Source: Maribellus luteus
GTDB taxonomy: Bacteria > Bacteroidota > Bacteroidia > Bacteroidales > Prolixibacteraceae
Direction: 5' to 3'
Assembly (NCBI RefSeq): GCF_003576475.1
Contig: NZ_QWGR01000007.1
Coordinates: 6,799 to 70,798, forward strand
Length of the DNA: 64,000 bases
Below the pieces are notes generated by a model. The model ran no database searches and was not told where the DNA came from. It saw only the letters and a program-made list of their open reading frames with translations. Below are positions 1 to 10,132 of the stretch, piece by piece; the first letter of the stretch is position 1, and the number at the start of each line of letters is the position of its first letter. Position numbers and translations under genes: made by a program.

Positions 1-1449
1 AATATTAAACCGGAAGAAGCTTATCCTCAACAACGGATCGATGAGATCGGCAACATTCTGGCGCAACTTTCAGCGGCACAGAAAGCCTATGAAGATGCAG
101 TGGCAAAAGGCGACCATGAGTTTAAAAACGAAGGTTGGGAAGCCGCGATTGCTGCTTACAACGATGCCAAGCAAGCCAAGGCTGACGAAGCTTATCCGGA
201 TGAACAGCTGGCGAAAATTGATTCGATTGTAACTACCCGCGAACGTTTGGCAAAAGAAGCCGCCGAAGCCGAAGCTGCCCGTCTGGCTGCTATTCAGGCT
301 GAAAAAGATAAAAACTACGCCGATGCGATTGCCAAAGCTGATAACTTGTTCAACGAAAAGAATTACGATAACTCAAGAACAGAATACCGTGCAGCACTGG
401 ATATTAAACCGGAAGAGGCTTATCCTCAACAACGGATCGACGAGATTGGCAATATTTTGAAAGAACTGGCCGATGCGAAAGCAGCTCAGGAAGCGCTTGA
501 TAAACAATATGCGACGCTGATCCAGCAAGGTGACCGGATGTTTGCTGCCAACAGCTTTGCACCGGCAAAAGAACATTACCAGAAAGCTTCTGACCTGAAA
601 CCGGAAGAGGTTTATCCGAAAGATAAGATAGTGGAAATTGACCGGATCGTGGAACAGCGCGCGCAGGATGAAAAGTACCGCAACATAATTGTGGTGGCCG
701 ATGGATTTTTCCGTACGCAAAAATACAGCGATGCAAGGGTTCAGTACGAAATTGCATTGGGTCTAAAACCTGAGGAAGAATATCCGAAGTCGCAGATCAG
801 AAGGATAGATGAACTGCTGGCACAGGCCGAAGCGCGTAAACAGGCAGAGGCCAATGCGGCTGCCGATGTGGATCGCCGCCGGGCCAACATTGCCAAGATG
901 CAGGAAGAGATCGACGAACAGAAGATTCTGGCAGAATCGGGCGTAAATGCCCTGTACGATCAATTGATTCAAAAGGCTGATGCCTTCTTTGACGATACAC
1001 AGTACAATGTGTCGCGTGCCTGGTATTTCAAAGCGCTTGACCTGAAGCCGGAAGAGGCTTATCCGCAGCAGCGAATCGATGAAATCAACCGCTTGTTAAA
1101 CGGAATGATGACCAGTCAGCGCGACCGCGAATACCAGCGTTTTATCGACTTGGCCGACACCAATTTCCGGGATGCTGAATTGGCCGTTGCGCGTGGATGG
1201 TACAACCAGGCACTGAGCCAGAAGCCAACCGAACAATACCCGAAAGACCAGTTGGCAGAAATTGAACGGATGGTTCAGGAGCGTTTGCAGGGAAGATCGG
1301 CTGACCGGGTGCTTCAACTCAATACTGCCGCGAAAAAGGCTTTTGACGAAGGAAACATGAACGTAGCGCGTTTCTGGTACAAAAAAGCGCTGGAACTCGA
1401 TCCTGAAAACCAGGAAGCCCGCGATGGTTTAAATGCAACGAAGAATTAA
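1..1449 (+). CDS. KPEEAYP-repeat (TPR-like) protein, C-terminal part
   Basis: The reading frame is open from the first base, so the true start lies upstream; 482 codons are visible. The protein is built from helical units of about 55-90 residues, each ending in a motif close to KPEEAYPQQRIDEI (bases 7-48, 406-447, 598-639, 766-807, 1045-1086 and 1222-1263, with a degenerate copy near 178-222). Between motifs it is rich in Ala, Lys and Glu and contains aromatic stretches such as FRDAELAVARGWYNQAL, which look like tetratricopeptide helices; the last unit is a plain TPR. It is probably a scaffold or cell-envelope protein, but I cannot assign a process. The N-terminus, and any signal or catalytic domain there, is outside the window. 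Two copies are nearly identical at the DNA level, suggesting recent unit duplication. Confidence 0.75.
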   Translation, partial: NIKPEEAYPQQRIDEIGNILAQLSAAQKAYEDAVAKGDHEFKNEGWEAAIAAYNDAKQAKADEAYPDEQLAKIDSIVTTRERLAKEAAEAEAARLAAIQAEKDKNYADAIAKADNLFNEKNYDNSRTEYRAALDIKPEEAYPQQRIDEIGNILKELADAKAAQEALDKQYATLIQQGDRMFAANSFAPAKEHYQKASDLKPEEVYPKDKIVEIDRIVEQRAQDEKYRNIIVVADGFFRTQKYSDARVQYEIALGLKPEEEYPKSQIRRIDELLAQAEARKQAEANAAADVDRRRANIAKMQEEIDEQKILAESGVNALYDQLIQKADAFFDDTQYNVSRAWYFKALDLKPEEAYPQQRIDEINRLLNGMMTSQRDREYQRFIDLADTNFRDAELAVARGWYNQALSQKPTEQYPKDQLAEIERMVQERLQGRSADRVLQLNTAAKKAFDEGNMNVARFWYKKALELDPENQEARDGLNATKN

Positions 1450-1504
1450 GTATTTTAAAAATATTCGTGAATTACAGGCAAATTACTTTTAACTGGTTTT
1501 CGAT

Positions 1505-1561
1505 TGAAAAGATTGAAAGCAGATTGATTCAATCTACATCAATCTGCTTTCAATCTTTTCA
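1505..1561. terminator. Bidirectional intrinsic terminator
   Basis: A perfect 24-bp inverted repeat (arms 1505-1528 and 1538-1561) with a 9-nt loop sits between two convergent genes. The arms carry A-runs on the left and T-runs on the right, so an RNA from either strand ends in a hairpin flanked by U residues. Confidence 0.85.
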
Positions 1562-1572
1562 GGTTCATTCAT

Positions 1573-4233
1573 TTAATCGGTTAAGGAGAGAGAGAATTTA
1601 AAGCCTACGCTTTTAAATTCTCCTCCTTCGAACCCGGTAAAAACTCCCAGATTTCCCACAAAAAAGAGGTTGTTCAAACTGTATCCAAGTTCCCAGTAAT
1701 TATGCAATGCGGGAGTTGTCAGGTAATTAAAATGCAGGCTTTCGCTCCATGCCTTTCTGTTAACCAGCGACAAATAACGTAGCAGGAGGTATTCAGAACG
1801 CAGTTCAAAAGAAGCATTAACATAGCTTTTGTTGGTGCTGTATTGGTAATCGTCGATCAATTGCAGCATTCCGGAGAACGATTTCATGCTAACCGGAATG
1901 TTGGATGTATTAAAATGCTTGAATTGCGAAAAATGCAACTGGTCGGCATTGAAAAAGTAACCGGCATTCACACTCCAGTCAATCCCGGTACTGATGGATA
2001 GGTTTGCCTGGTGCTGAAAACGAAAATCAATCCGGCTAAAATCGGACACCGAGGAGAATATATCTTTTACTCCCTGTTGGAAATTCAGGTCGAAGCGGTA
2101 AAAATCACTCAAAAACAGAAAAGGTGATTGTTGTGCCCAGGGCTTTCGAATACGCTTCCGGTAGGTGGCTCCGGCAGCGTACGAAAAACTTTGCTGTTGG
2201 CTCAAATACGGACTGTCAGCCTCGTAACCTTTGGGAATATTGGGGGCGTAGTGTTTTTTGTCACTCAAAGGAAAGGAGGCATGATTGCTAAGCGGGTAAA
2301 AATGATTGTAGGCCGCATTGGCCCGCAATGTCAGGTTTTTCTGCAGGCGTTGACTAATATTCATCGAGACAAAAGATGTTTCGTACAGCCGCATGTAGTT
2401 TTCGGCAAAAAAGAAGGTACTCACCGCGTTTACTACAGGGGTGATTCCATTTGTTCCTTTGAAATCGCGGCTTTCTTTTCCAATTGACAAATCGACGCGA
2501 TTCATTTTACCAAACACATTGATGAAGCTGGTATTGAAGTTTCCAAACAAGGTTTTTCGGTTAAAAGCGTATCCCAATTGGCCTTCAAAGTTCAGGAACT
2601 TTGCCGTATCAGGGTTGTACCTCAGGCGCATGTATTGCATGAATTTGTACCCGTCAACAGCGTTGTAATCGAAGTTGTTGGGATCGAGTAAGCCGCGGTA
2701 TCGCAGGCGTATCAGGGAGTCAGAGCTTAAATCGAAACTACCGGCCAGAAGTGTTTTCACAAACTTGTTTTTGGCTTTGGAACCTACAGCAGAAGTATCC
2801 CGGCTCATGTTGTGCAGGGCCTGAATAGAATCGGCCATCTGGTAGCTCTGTACCTCGGCAGGCGTTAAAGGAATGGTGCGGATCGAATCCCAGGCTTCTT
2901 CGCGGCTTGCAGTGGTTTTCTTGTCCTCAATGTCGTAACTCTGAAAATAGTTGGTGGTTTCCATTTCCTTGAATTGTTCTTTGGTGATCTGCCGGTTTAA
3001 ACGCGCTACTTTGCGCACATCGGCATTGCTCATGTGCTCTTTTTGCGTGATGCTTTCTACCTCCTGCTGCATTTTTTTTATGTCTTCGTTTTCCTCTTTT
3101 TCAACTACCGTTTCTATTTTGGCGGTATCAATTTCTGCCACTTCAGGCAAAACACCCGAGGTGTAATTGTCAACAATCGAATCGTATTTTACCGAAGCAC
3201 CGTAGTAGAAATTTCCCCGCATGCCGAGTGCGCCAAAGTTTCCGGTCAGATGGTGGGTTACCGGGAGCCAGTTTTCGTTCCCCAGGTTTTCAAATTGCTG
3301 CTTAATGCGGTATTCCACAAACTTTATGGTAGAGCTAAAGTCGATGTTGTAGATGCACCAAAGCTGATCAACGATGTAAATGTAACCATCCACCAACTCG
3401 TCGCTTTTGCGTTTTGGTGTCACTTTTATTTTGAAAACATCAAAATCACCCACGGTAATAAATCCTTCGTACTGAAATTCGTAATGGCGCAAGGCCATGG
3501 GAGCAAGCGGCGAGATCACTTCAGCCGGGCGTTCCTGGTAAAAGCTTTCGGTCATTAGTCCCATTACCGGAGGTTCGTCGATGCCTGTCAGCGAAGTACG
3601 TTTGCTGATTACCTGCTGCTTGTAGGAATTCGGATAATCATAGGTTATTTTGTTGTGCGATTCAATTACGTAGGTCACATTCTCCTTGAAATAATCCTTG
3701 AATTTCCGGCCATCATCCATTTCCTGTTGCTTGATGATCTTCGGAATATTCTGAAACTCAAAATTACTTTTTATGTAAAGGTCGGCCGTGTAGTGTTTGA
3801 TACGGTCGCGGAAATAGGGGGCTTTGGCAATGGCTTTTCGCATGATTAGATACGCCGGGTCTTCTTTCCCGGGAAAGATCTTGACTTCCTTTAATTCAAA
3901 TTTTTGAACGTGCATGGTAATGGGGAGGTAGAGGCTGTCGCGATCCAGCGTGATCTGTTTGTTTTGCTGAAGATAGCCCATCGAACGAACGGTAAAATGA
4001 TACGTTCCTTTGGGGAGTTGCAGGTGAAAATTTCCATCGATGTTGGAGGTAGTGCCTTCTTTGGTTTCACTGATAAAAATGGTGGCATAGGGAACGGGCT
4101 TATCGTTTTCGTCGCTTATTTTTCCGTAAATGACCTGTGCTTTTGCAGCCCCAAAGATCATAGCAAAAAGGAAGATAAGAAGGGTTTTCAGAAAAATCCA
4201 ATCAAAAGAATAAGTAAGGTTTCCGGGTTTCAT
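1573..4233 (-). CDS. DUF5686 / carboxypeptidase-regulatory-like domain outer-membrane protein
   Basis: An 886-residue secreted protein. After a hydrophobic signal segment (FLKTLLIFLFAMIFGAAKAQ) comes a carboxypeptidase-regulatory-like beta-sandwich (VIYGKISDENDKPVPYATIF onward, about residues 30-115), then a long DUF5686 region rich in alternating beta strands that likely forms an outer-membrane barrel and ends in the aromatic/hydrophobic strand FKFSLSLTD. This domain pair is common in Bacteroidota; its substrate is unknown. The start at 4233 (MKPGNL) was preferred to an upstream in-frame ATG at 4269 because it puts a normal short N-region before the hydrophobic core. It is monocistronic, convergent with the repeat-protein gene and divergent from fucI. 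Confidence 0.8.
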   Translation of the reverse strand: MKPGNLTYSFDWIFLKTLLIFLFAMIFGAAKAQVIYGKISDENDKPVPYATIFISETKEGTTSNIDGNFHLQLPKGTYHFTVRSMGYLQQNKQITLDRDSLYLPITMHVQKFELKEVKIFPGKEDPAYLIMRKAIAKAPYFRDRIKHYTADLYIKSNFEFQNIPKIIKQQEMDDGRKFKDYFKENVTYVIESHNKITYDYPNSYKQQVISKRTSLTGIDEPPVMGLMTESFYQERPAEVISPLAPMALRHYEFQYEGFITVGDFDVFKIKVTPKRKSDELVDGYIYIVDQLWCIYNIDFSSTIKFVEYRIKQQFENLGNENWLPVTHHLTGNFGALGMRGNFYYGASVKYDSIVDNYTSGVLPEVAEIDTAKIETVVEKEENEDIKKMQQEVESITQKEHMSNADVRKVARLNRQITKEQFKEMETTNYFQSYDIEDKKTTASREEAWDSIRTIPLTPAEVQSYQMADSIQALHNMSRDTSAVGSKAKNKFVKTLLAGSFDLSSDSLIRLRYRGLLDPNNFDYNAVDGYKFMQYMRLRYNPDTAKFLNFEGQLGYAFNRKTLFGNFNTSFINVFGKMNRVDLSIGKESRDFKGTNGITPVVNAVSTFFFAENYMRLYETSFVSMNISQRLQKNLTLRANAAYNHFYPLSNHASFPLSDKKHYAPNIPKGYEADSPYLSQQQSFSYAAGATYRKRIRKPWAQQSPFLFLSDFYRFDLNFQQGVKDIFSSVSDFSRIDFRFQHQANLSISTGIDWSVNAGYFFNADQLHFSQFKHFNTSNIPVSMKSFSGMLQLIDDYQYSTNKSYVNASFELRSEYLLLRYLSLVNRKAWSESLHFNYLTTPALHNYWELGYSLNNLFFVGNLGVFTGFEGGEFKSVGFKFSLSLTD

Positions 4234-4486
4234 AGTTCTGTTTTTTGTTTTCGGCTTACAAGTAAACAAATTTACGATAAGCGTCAGAGTATTTTATGTT
4301 TCCTTAAGATTTTATAGGATTTACTTACACACTACTATAACGGTTGGGCGCCTGATTCTACTACAAACACTGCTAATTTTCTCTAAAAGGTTTTGTTGAA
4401 TGTAGTGTGGTTATTATTTTAATCTTTTACGATAATTAAAGACAAAACATGTTGTAAAAACTATTTTTTCTGTCTGTTTTAATTGA

Positions 4487-4511
4487 TAAATTGCAGCACA
4501 GTACAGGACAG
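4487..4511 (+). promoter_or_regulatory. fucI promoter region with ACAGN triple repeat
   Basis: A weak -7 like element (TAAATTG, 4487-4493) is followed at 4498-4511 by ACAGTACAGGACAG, three tandem ACAGN pentamers, and then a 10-bp palindrome ACAGGCCTGT at 4516-4525. The same triple repeat, 13/14 identical, lies at the same place relative to the -7 box of the GH3 gene (47848-47861). It probably overlaps the transcription start, as a repressor operator would. Confidence 0.5.
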
Positions 4512-4560
4512 CATAACAGGCCTGTCAACAAGGAAATTTTGAATCAATAAATAATCAAAA

Positions 4561-6342
4561 ATGGCAAACAGATTAATAGGAAGACTTCCCAAAGTGGGGA
4601 TTCGTCCGGTAATTGACGGGCGCGAAAGAGGCGTACGCGAGTCGCTTGAAGTTCAAACCATGAACATGGCTAAAAATGCAGCCCGGCTGATTGAAGAAAA
4701 CCTTCGTTTTCCGGGGGGTGAAAAAGTAGAGTGCGTAATTGCTGACACTACCATTGGCGGCGTGGCAGAAGCGGCTTTGTGTGCCGACAAGTTTGAACGC
4801 GAAGGGGTTGGAGTATCGCTGACTGTTACACCCTGCTGGTGTTACGGAACCGAAGTAATGGATGCGACTCCGCTGATCCCGAAAGCAGTTTGGGGCTTTA
4901 ACGGAACTGAAAGACCGGGTGCGGTTTACCTGGCAGCAGCATTGGCTGGTTATACGCAAAAAGGCTTTCCGACTTTTGGCATTTATGGCCGCGATGTGCA
5001 GGATTCGGGCGATGAAACCATCCCGGAAGATGTGCGTGAAAAACTCCTCCGCTTTGTAAAAGCTGCGTTGGCGGCTGCACAAATGAAAGGAAAATCATAC
5101 CTGTCGCTGGGATATACTTCGATGGGGATTGCCGGTTCGATGGTAAACGCCGATTTCTTCCAGGATTATCTGGGAATGCGTACCGAGTTTGTGGACATGG
5201 TGGAAGTAAAACGTCGTTTGGACGAAGGTATTTACGACCAGGCGGAGTTTGAAAAGGCAATGGCCTGGACCAACGAAAATATTACGGAAGGTGATGATTA
5301 CAACGCACCGGAAGCACAATCGGACCGTGCCCGCAAAGACTGGGAATGGGAAGTGGTGGTGAAGATGACCCTGATCATGCGCGATCTGATGATTGGTAAC
5401 CCCAAACTGAAGGAAGCCGGTTTTGGCGAAGAATCGCACGGACATAACGCCATTGCAGGTGGTTTCCAGGGGCAACGTCAGTGGACCGATTATTACCCGA
5501 ACGGTGATTTCTCGGAAACAATCCTGAATACTTCTTTTGACTGGAACGGAATTCGTGAGGCTTTCGTATTTGCTACCGAAAACGATAGTTTAAATGCTGT
5601 TCCGATGTTGTTCGGACACCTGCTGACCAATACCGCGCAGATTTTCTCGGATGTTCGTACCTACTGGAGCCCCGATGCAGTGAAACGCGTAACCGGCAAA
5701 GAGTTAACAGGTATTGCCCAAAATGGTATTATTCACCTGATCAACTCGGGCTCAACTACCATGGATGCTACCGGCCAGCAAAAAGATGCCGATGGAAATT
5801 CAGTAATGAAACCGTTCTGGGAAATTTCGGATGCAGATGTAAAAGCATGTTTGGAAAATACAAAATTCTGTCCGGGAGATAAGGGCTATTTCCGTGGCGG
5901 CGGTTTTTCCAGTCAATTCAAAACAAATGGTCAAATGCCTGTTACCATGAGCCGTGTAAACCTGGTAAAAGGGCAGGGGCCTGTGTTACAGATTGCGGAA
6001 GGATATACAGTTGATTTGGACAATGATGTTCATGCGATTCTTGATGAACGTACCAATCCAACCTGGCCGACTACCTGGTTCGCTCCGAAAATTACAGGGA
6101 AAGGGGCTTTCAAAGATGTATATTCAGTGATGGCCAACTGGGGAGCTAACCACGGTGCGATCAGTTACGGACACATTGGTGCCGATCTGATTACGCTGGC
6201 TTCTATTTTACGGATTCCGGTTTGTATGCACAACGTAGAGGAAGATCAGATCTTCCGTCCGAGTGCCTGGAATGCCTTTGGTGAAGACAAAGAAGGATCA
6301 GATTACCGCGCATGTGCTAATTTTGGTCCGATCTATAAATAA
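4561..6342 (+). CDS. fucI: L-fucose isomerase
   Basis: 593 residues, essentially the length of E. coli FucI (591). It converts L-fucose to L-fuculose (also D-arabinose to D-ribulose) in the cytoplasm, using Mn2+. The family's metal ligands are present at the expected spacing: Glu340 in ATENDSLN, Asp364 in FSDVRTYW and His531 in NWGANHGA, matching E. coli Glu337, Asp361 and His528. The blocks [10 protein letters not shown] and [10 protein letters not shown] are also well conserved. Start ATG follows an A-rich tract (AATAATCAAAA) without a Shine-Dalgarno site, usual for the phylum. The gene ends in its own terminator and is followed by a probable cognate regulator. No fuculokinase, aldolase or fucose permease gene lies in the window, so the rest of the pathway must be elsewhere. 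Confidence 0.97.
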   Translation: MANRLIGRLPKVGIRPVIDGRERGVRESLEVQTMNMAKNAARLIEENLRFPGGEKVECVIADTTIGGVAEAALCADKFEREGVGVSLTVTPCWCYGTEVMDATPLIPKAVWGFNGTERPGAVYLAAALAGYTQKGFPTFGIYGRDVQDSGDETIPEDVREKLLRFVKAALAAAQMKGKSYLSLGYTSMGIAGSMVNADFFQDYLGMRTEFVDMVEVKRRLDEGIYDQAEFEKAMAWTNENITEGDDYNAPEAQSDRARKDWEWEVVVKMTLIMRDLMIGNPKLKEAGFGEESHGHNAIAGGFQGQRQWTDYYPNGDFSETILNTSFDWNGIREAFVFATENDSLNAVPMLFGHLLTNTAQIFSDVRTYWSPDAVKRVTGKELTGIAQNGIIHLINSGSTTMDATGQQKDADGNSVMKPFWEISDADVKACLENTKFCPGDKGYFRGGGFSSQFKTNGQMPVTMSRVNLVKGQGPVLQIAEGYTVDLDNDVHAILDERTNPTWPTTWFAPKITGKGAFKDVYSVMANWGANHGAISYGHIGADLITLASILRIPVCMHNVEEDQIFRPSAWNAFGEDKEGSDYRACANFGPIYK

Positions 6343-6356
6343 ACATTGGATGAATA

Positions 6357-6390
6357 AAAGATGGTGGCAAAAAATGCTGCCATCTTTTTT
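6357..6390 (+). terminator. Intrinsic terminator after fucI
   Basis: A 13-bp stem (6357-6369 with 6375-6387, two G-U pairs) with a 5-nt loop is followed by a run of six T. It would separate fucI from the downstream regulator gene or let it through only partly. Confidence 0.75.
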
Positions 6391-6413
6391 CTAAAAACAA
6401 GTCAGAACCTTTC

Positions 6414-7406
6414 ATGAAATTGCAATCGACACAAATAGCGGCAGGGCAAACCAAGTTGCAACAATTGGTTCATTCCATTACAGAGGCAATAGCGAAGGGT
6501 GAATTAAAGGCGGGCGATCCGCTTCCTTCGGTGAATCAGTTGAGCAGCGAAAGTGGTTTTTCGCGCGATACCGTATTTAAAGCTTACAACATTTTAAAGC
6601 AGCGCAGCATTGTTGAGTCGGCGCCAACGAAAGGTTATTTTGTGGCCAACGAATCGTACCGGGTTTTTGTGCTACTCGATGATTTCAGTGCCTTCAAAGA
6701 ACAGCTTTACCAGGCATTGCGTCAAAATCTTCCGGAATCGTATTCCGTCGATTTGCTTTTTCATCATTACAACCGCGATGTATTTGCGCAACTGATCGAA
6801 AGCAGCTTGGGGCGTTACAGTATGTATGTGGTTATGAACATCGATCACCAGTCGATGGATCCCATTTTGCATAAAATTGATGCCAATAAACTTTTGCTGC
6901 TCGACATGGGAAAACCTGATAACGACAAGGTAAATTACCTGTTACAGGATTTTGGTGAGTCGGTAGTGAAATGCCTGGAAGAAGGTGTCGGGCGACTTAG
7001 CAAATACAAGGAGCTGGTTTTGATTTATTCCGAAAAAGATACGCCACATCCGGTAGAGGTGGTTCCGGCCATTCAGTCGTTTTGTAAAAAACATTCCATT
7101 CAATTTTCGCGTGTCAGCAGGTTCAATCCTTCGCAGCTAGAAAGTGGCCAGGCTTATTTTGTCATCCGCGATGCTGATTTGGTGGAAGTGATTAAATCGT
7201 GCCGTGCCAACCAACTGGAGCTGGGAAAACAGGTGGGCATCATCTCGTACAACGATACGCCCATGAAACAGATTGTGGGCGGCGGAATTACGGTTATCTC
7301 CACCAATTTTGAAGAAATGGGACAAGAGGTGGCAACGTTTGTACAACATAAACACAAAGTTGGAAAAGTCTTATCAACTTCGTTAATTTTAAGGGATTCT
7401 CTTTGA
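6414..7406 (+). CDS. GntR-family regulator with LacI-type sugar-binding domain (FucR-like)
   Basis: 330 residues. Residues 15-75 form a GntR winged helix (LQQLVHSITEAIAKGELKAG, LPSVNQLSSESGFSRDTVFKAYNIL), and residues 85-325 resemble the periplasmic-binding-protein fold used by LacI/AraR regulators to sense sugars (GIISYNDTPMKQIVGGGITV, FEEMGQEVATF). In Bacteroides thetaiotaomicron the fucose regulator FucR is a GntR protein next to fucI, so a role as fucose-responsive repressor of fucI is a good inference here. It starts 71 bp after fucI, past a terminator, and its stop lies 9 bp before the likely ATG of the next gene. The ACAGN repeats before fucI are its best candidate operator. Confidence 0.85.
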   Translation: MKLQSTQIAAGQTKLQQLVHSITEAIAKGELKAGDPLPSVNQLSSESGFSRDTVFKAYNILKQRSIVESAPTKGYFVANESYRVFVLLDDFSAFKEQLYQALRQNLPESYSVDLLFHHYNRDVFAQLIESSLGRYSMYVVMNIDHQSMDPILHKIDANKLLLLDMGKPDNDKVNYLLQDFGESVVKCLEEGVGRLSKYKELVLIYSEKDTPHPVEVVPAIQSFCKKHSIQFSRVSRFNPSQLESGQAYFVIRDADLVEVIKSCRANQLELGKQVGIISYNDTPMKQIVGGGITVISTNFEEMGQEVATFVQHKHKVGKVLSTSLILRDSL

Positions 7407-7414
7407 ACCTTAAA

Positions 7415-8914
7415 ATGATGAAGAAACTCTACACTTTTCTACTTACGATGAGCCTCTTAACATTCTCGCCTGATTCAAACAGCCAGGGTATGTTTGAGCG
7501 GTTTTCCGGCATCTCCCTAGGTGATCCAAAATTAACAGGAAGCACTGATTTTGACGTGCAGAGCCAGGTGTTTACCCTGAAAGGAGCCGGAGCCAACATG
7601 TGGTTTGACCGCGACGAATGCTGGTTTGAATGTACCAAAATCAAAGGTGATTTTATCCTTTCTGCCAATGTTGAGTTTGTTGGCGAGGGCGTAAATGCCC
7701 ACCGGAAGATGGGGATAATGGCGCGTTCCGGTTCCGGGGCCGGTTCTGCATATGCGGATGCTTGTGTACATGGCGACGGGCTTACCGGGATGCAGTTTCG
7801 TGAAAAGGACGGTGAAAATACGCAGGAAGTAAAATCGGATGTTTCAGCACCTGGGTTTATTCAGCTTGAAAGAAAAGGAAATAGCTACATTGTCCGGATT
7901 TCTAAAGACAGACAGGCCTTGATAACCGTTGCACAAAAAGAGTTGGAGCTGGGAGAAGAAGTGCTGGCCGGATTATTTATTTGTTCGCACGACGAAGATG
8001 TGATTGAAACAGCTCGGTTTAGCAACGTTCGCCTCGAGATTCCGGCGGCTGCAGGTGTTGACGGATACCGGACACCATCGCCGAGCCGACTGGAGGTGCT
8101 CGATGTTGAAACGGGACAAAGAACCATCGTCTACGAAACCGATGCACACATTGAAGCTCCCAACTGGTCGCGCGACGGGAAATTCTTGGTCTATAATTCG
8201 GGCGGAAAGTTGTTCCGTTTCGATTTGGATAAAAAAACTCCGGTGGAGATCAACACCGGTTTTGCGCAGTCGAACAACAACGATCACGGAATTTCATTCG
8301 ACGGGAAAACGCTGGCCATTAGCAACCACGTGCAGGAAAATGGCAACAGTCATTCCATCATTTTCACGGTTCCGCTTGAGGGAGGTATCCCCAAACGAAT
8401 AACAGCCAAAGGCCCCTCGTACTGGCACGGCTGGTCGCCCGATGGCAAATGGCTGACGTATTGTGCCGAAAGAAACGGAAACTACGATGTGTATAAAATT
8501 CCATCGGAAGGAGGGGAGGAAATTCGTCTGACAAACGCTGAAGGCCTTGATGACGGCCCGGAATACTCGCCGGACGGGAAGTTTATTTATTTCAATTCTG
8601 TACGCACCGGAATGATGCAGATATGGAGAATGAAGCCTGATGGGACAGACCAGGAACAAGTGACTTTTGATGACTTTCAGAATTGGTTTGCACACCCGTC
8701 TCCGGATGGAAAACAACTCATCATGATTTCCTATCTCAAAGAAGTCCCGGCAGGTTCACATCCGCATAATCAGCGGGTGATGCTGCGTGTAATGCCTGCT
8801 TCTGGTGGAGAGATAAAAAGCATGGCCTTTTTATACGGCGGACAGGGAACGCTGAATGTGCCTTCGTGGAGTCCCGATTCAAAAAAGGTGGCTTTTGTTT
8901 CCTATACTTATTAA
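7415..8914 (+). CDS. Secreted TolB-like (PD40 repeat) protein with N-terminal beta-sandwich domain
   Basis: 499 residues from the ATG at 7415; an in-frame TTG at 7403 overlaps the preceding stop and is a less likely start. A signal peptide (KKLYTFLLTMSLLTFSPDSNSQ) precedes a lectin-like or DUF1349-like beta domain (about residues 30-210, with MWFDRDECWFECTKIKGDF). The C-terminal half carries PD40/TolB propeller repeats, each with an SPDGK or SRDGK motif (for example PNWSRDGKFLVYNSGG, YWHGWSPDGKWLTYC, PEYSPDGKFIYFNS). Relatives are sometimes misnamed biopolymer transporters; a periplasmic or surface binding role is more likely. It is probably cotranscribed with the GntR gene, so it may belong to the same sugar response. 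Confidence 0.75.
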   Translation: MMKKLYTFLLTMSLLTFSPDSNSQGMFERFSGISLGDPKLTGSTDFDVQSQVFTLKGAGANMWFDRDECWFECTKIKGDFILSANVEFVGEGVNAHRKMGIMARSGSGAGSAYADACVHGDGLTGMQFREKDGENTQEVKSDVSAPGFIQLERKGNSYIVRISKDRQALITVAQKELELGEEVLAGLFICSHDEDVIETARFSNVRLEIPAAAGVDGYRTPSPSRLEVLDVETGQRTIVYETDAHIEAPNWSRDGKFLVYNSGGKLFRFDLDKKTPVEINTGFAQSNNNDHGISFDGKTLAISNHVQENGNSHSIIFTVPLEGGIPKRITAKGPSYWHGWSPDGKWLTYCAERNGNYDVYKIPSEGGEEIRLTNAEGLDDGPEYSPDGKFIYFNSVRTGMMQIWRMKPDGTDQEQVTFDDFQNWFAHPSPDGKQLIMISYLKEVPAGSHPHNQRVMLRVMPASGGEIKSMAFLYGGQGTLNVPSWSPDSKKVAFVSYTY

Positions 8915-8974
8915 ACCAAATGTTTTTCAGAGAGAGCTTTTAGCGATGCAGCGTTTTGCGTCCGTATGAAGTGC

Positions 8975-10132
8975 TTAATTCCCAATTCCGATGCCCATGG
9001 TGATGCCGGCAAACAAACTTCCGCCTTTGGCTTTTTCCTTTCCGGTTAAAAAGAAGTCGTACGAAATATTGGGACGGATAAACCACTTTCCAACATTTTC
9101 GCCGCTGAATTTGCTCTTAAAGCGTTTCAGGTTAATATCGCAGGCAGTGCCAATTCCCGGACTAAAAACACTGGTAAGTTTCAGGTTGGCTGTTTCGTCA
9201 TCCGGAATATCAAAGTTCGATTTGTCGGATTTCATTTGATAATTACCCAGCGAAACATACGAGAAAAAATTAATGTGGCGCGTTGTAACCCATGCTTTAC
9301 CAAGCTTTAGCCCGTATTTTATGCTGAATACATTGTCGTCGGGTGTGTGAATAAGGTCGTGCTTTTTAACCGGCATGTCAACCTTTGAACGCACTAGCCC
9401 CACACTGCCCTGGAAAAACAGGGAAATGTAAAGCTGGTTAAAAAACCATTCCAGCTCAAAATTCATACTTTGAAAATGTGAGGTGAAGTTTTGGCTGATG
9501 TTTCCGCTCAAAAACTCATGTCCGTAACCGAGGCAAAAATTCATGGCATAAGGTGCCACATAGCCCTGGATAAGTTCCAGAAATGAACCGTACTTTGTGT
9601 CGGGATAAGATTTGCGATAGGCAAGAATTGAACGGTTAATCTTGTAAATGTCCTCGCCTTCGAAGTAGCGGATGTAAAGTTCGATAAGTTCTTTGTCAGC
9701 CGCCGGGAGGTTGGTACGCTCCAGGTCTTTTTTTATCAGTGTTAATTCCTGCCCCAGAAACATTTGTAACTGCCCCGTAATGTTTTCTACCTGGATGTAG
9801 TTGGTTTTTCCTTCCAGAAGATCATCAAAATGGGCAGCCGCAAAAAGAAATTGCTCGAAGTTGCTGTTGGCAAGTGCTAATAATAATTCCTCTACCGGGT
9901 AAAAAATCACATAATCTTTGTTGACATTGTTTTTCAGAAAATTGATGGTTTCGGTGGCTCCCTGGCTGTCTCCGTGAATGGTTTTATCGACGACCATTTT
10001 TCTTCCGTTTCGGATTATTATTTCGGTAGAATCGGTATAACCAATAATTTGCTGCCGGATGTCGTTCTGTGCAAATGCAAAGACGGGAAACAGGATGAGA
10101 AAGCTGAGGCTTAACAGGATGTTCGTTTTCAT
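8975..10132 (-). CDS. Secreted protein of unknown function
   Basis: 385 residues from the ATG at 10132 (MKTNILLSLSF), chosen over an upstream ATG at 10177 because it begins a textbook signal peptide ending in FAFAQ. The first half after the signal is mixed helical (for example LLLALANSNFEQFLFAAAHF); the second half (about residues 190-385) alternates polar and aromatic residues, with many Phe and Tyr, and ends GITMGIGIGN, like a small outer-membrane barrel. I recognise no named family. It stands alone, convergent with the TolB-like gene and in the same direction as the HD gene 160 bp upstream. Confidence 0.65.
   Translation of the reverse strand: MKTNILLSLSFLILFPVFAFAQNDIRQQIIGYTDSTEIIIRNGRKMVVDKTIHGDSQGATETINFLKNNVNKDYVIFYPVEELLLALANSNFEQFLFAAAHFDDLLEGKTNYIQVENITGQLQMFLGQELTLIKKDLERTNLPAADKELIELYIRYFEGEDIYKINRSILAYRKSYPDTKYGSFLELIQGYVAPYAMNFCLGYGHEFLSGNISQNFTSHFQSMNFELEWFFNQLYISLFFQGSVGLVRSKVDMPVKKHDLIHTPDDNVFSIKYGLKLGKAWVTTRHINFFSYVSLGNYQMKSDKSNFDIPDDETANLKLTSVFSPGIGTACDINLKRFKSKFSGENVGKWFIRPNISYDFFLTGKEKAKGGSLFAGITMGIGIGN

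Noticed and set aside
3034-3558. Long open frame antisense to the DUF5686 gene
   Set aside because: It lies wholly inside a well-supported gene and shows no domain; similar antisense frames inside other genes were rejected for the same reason.
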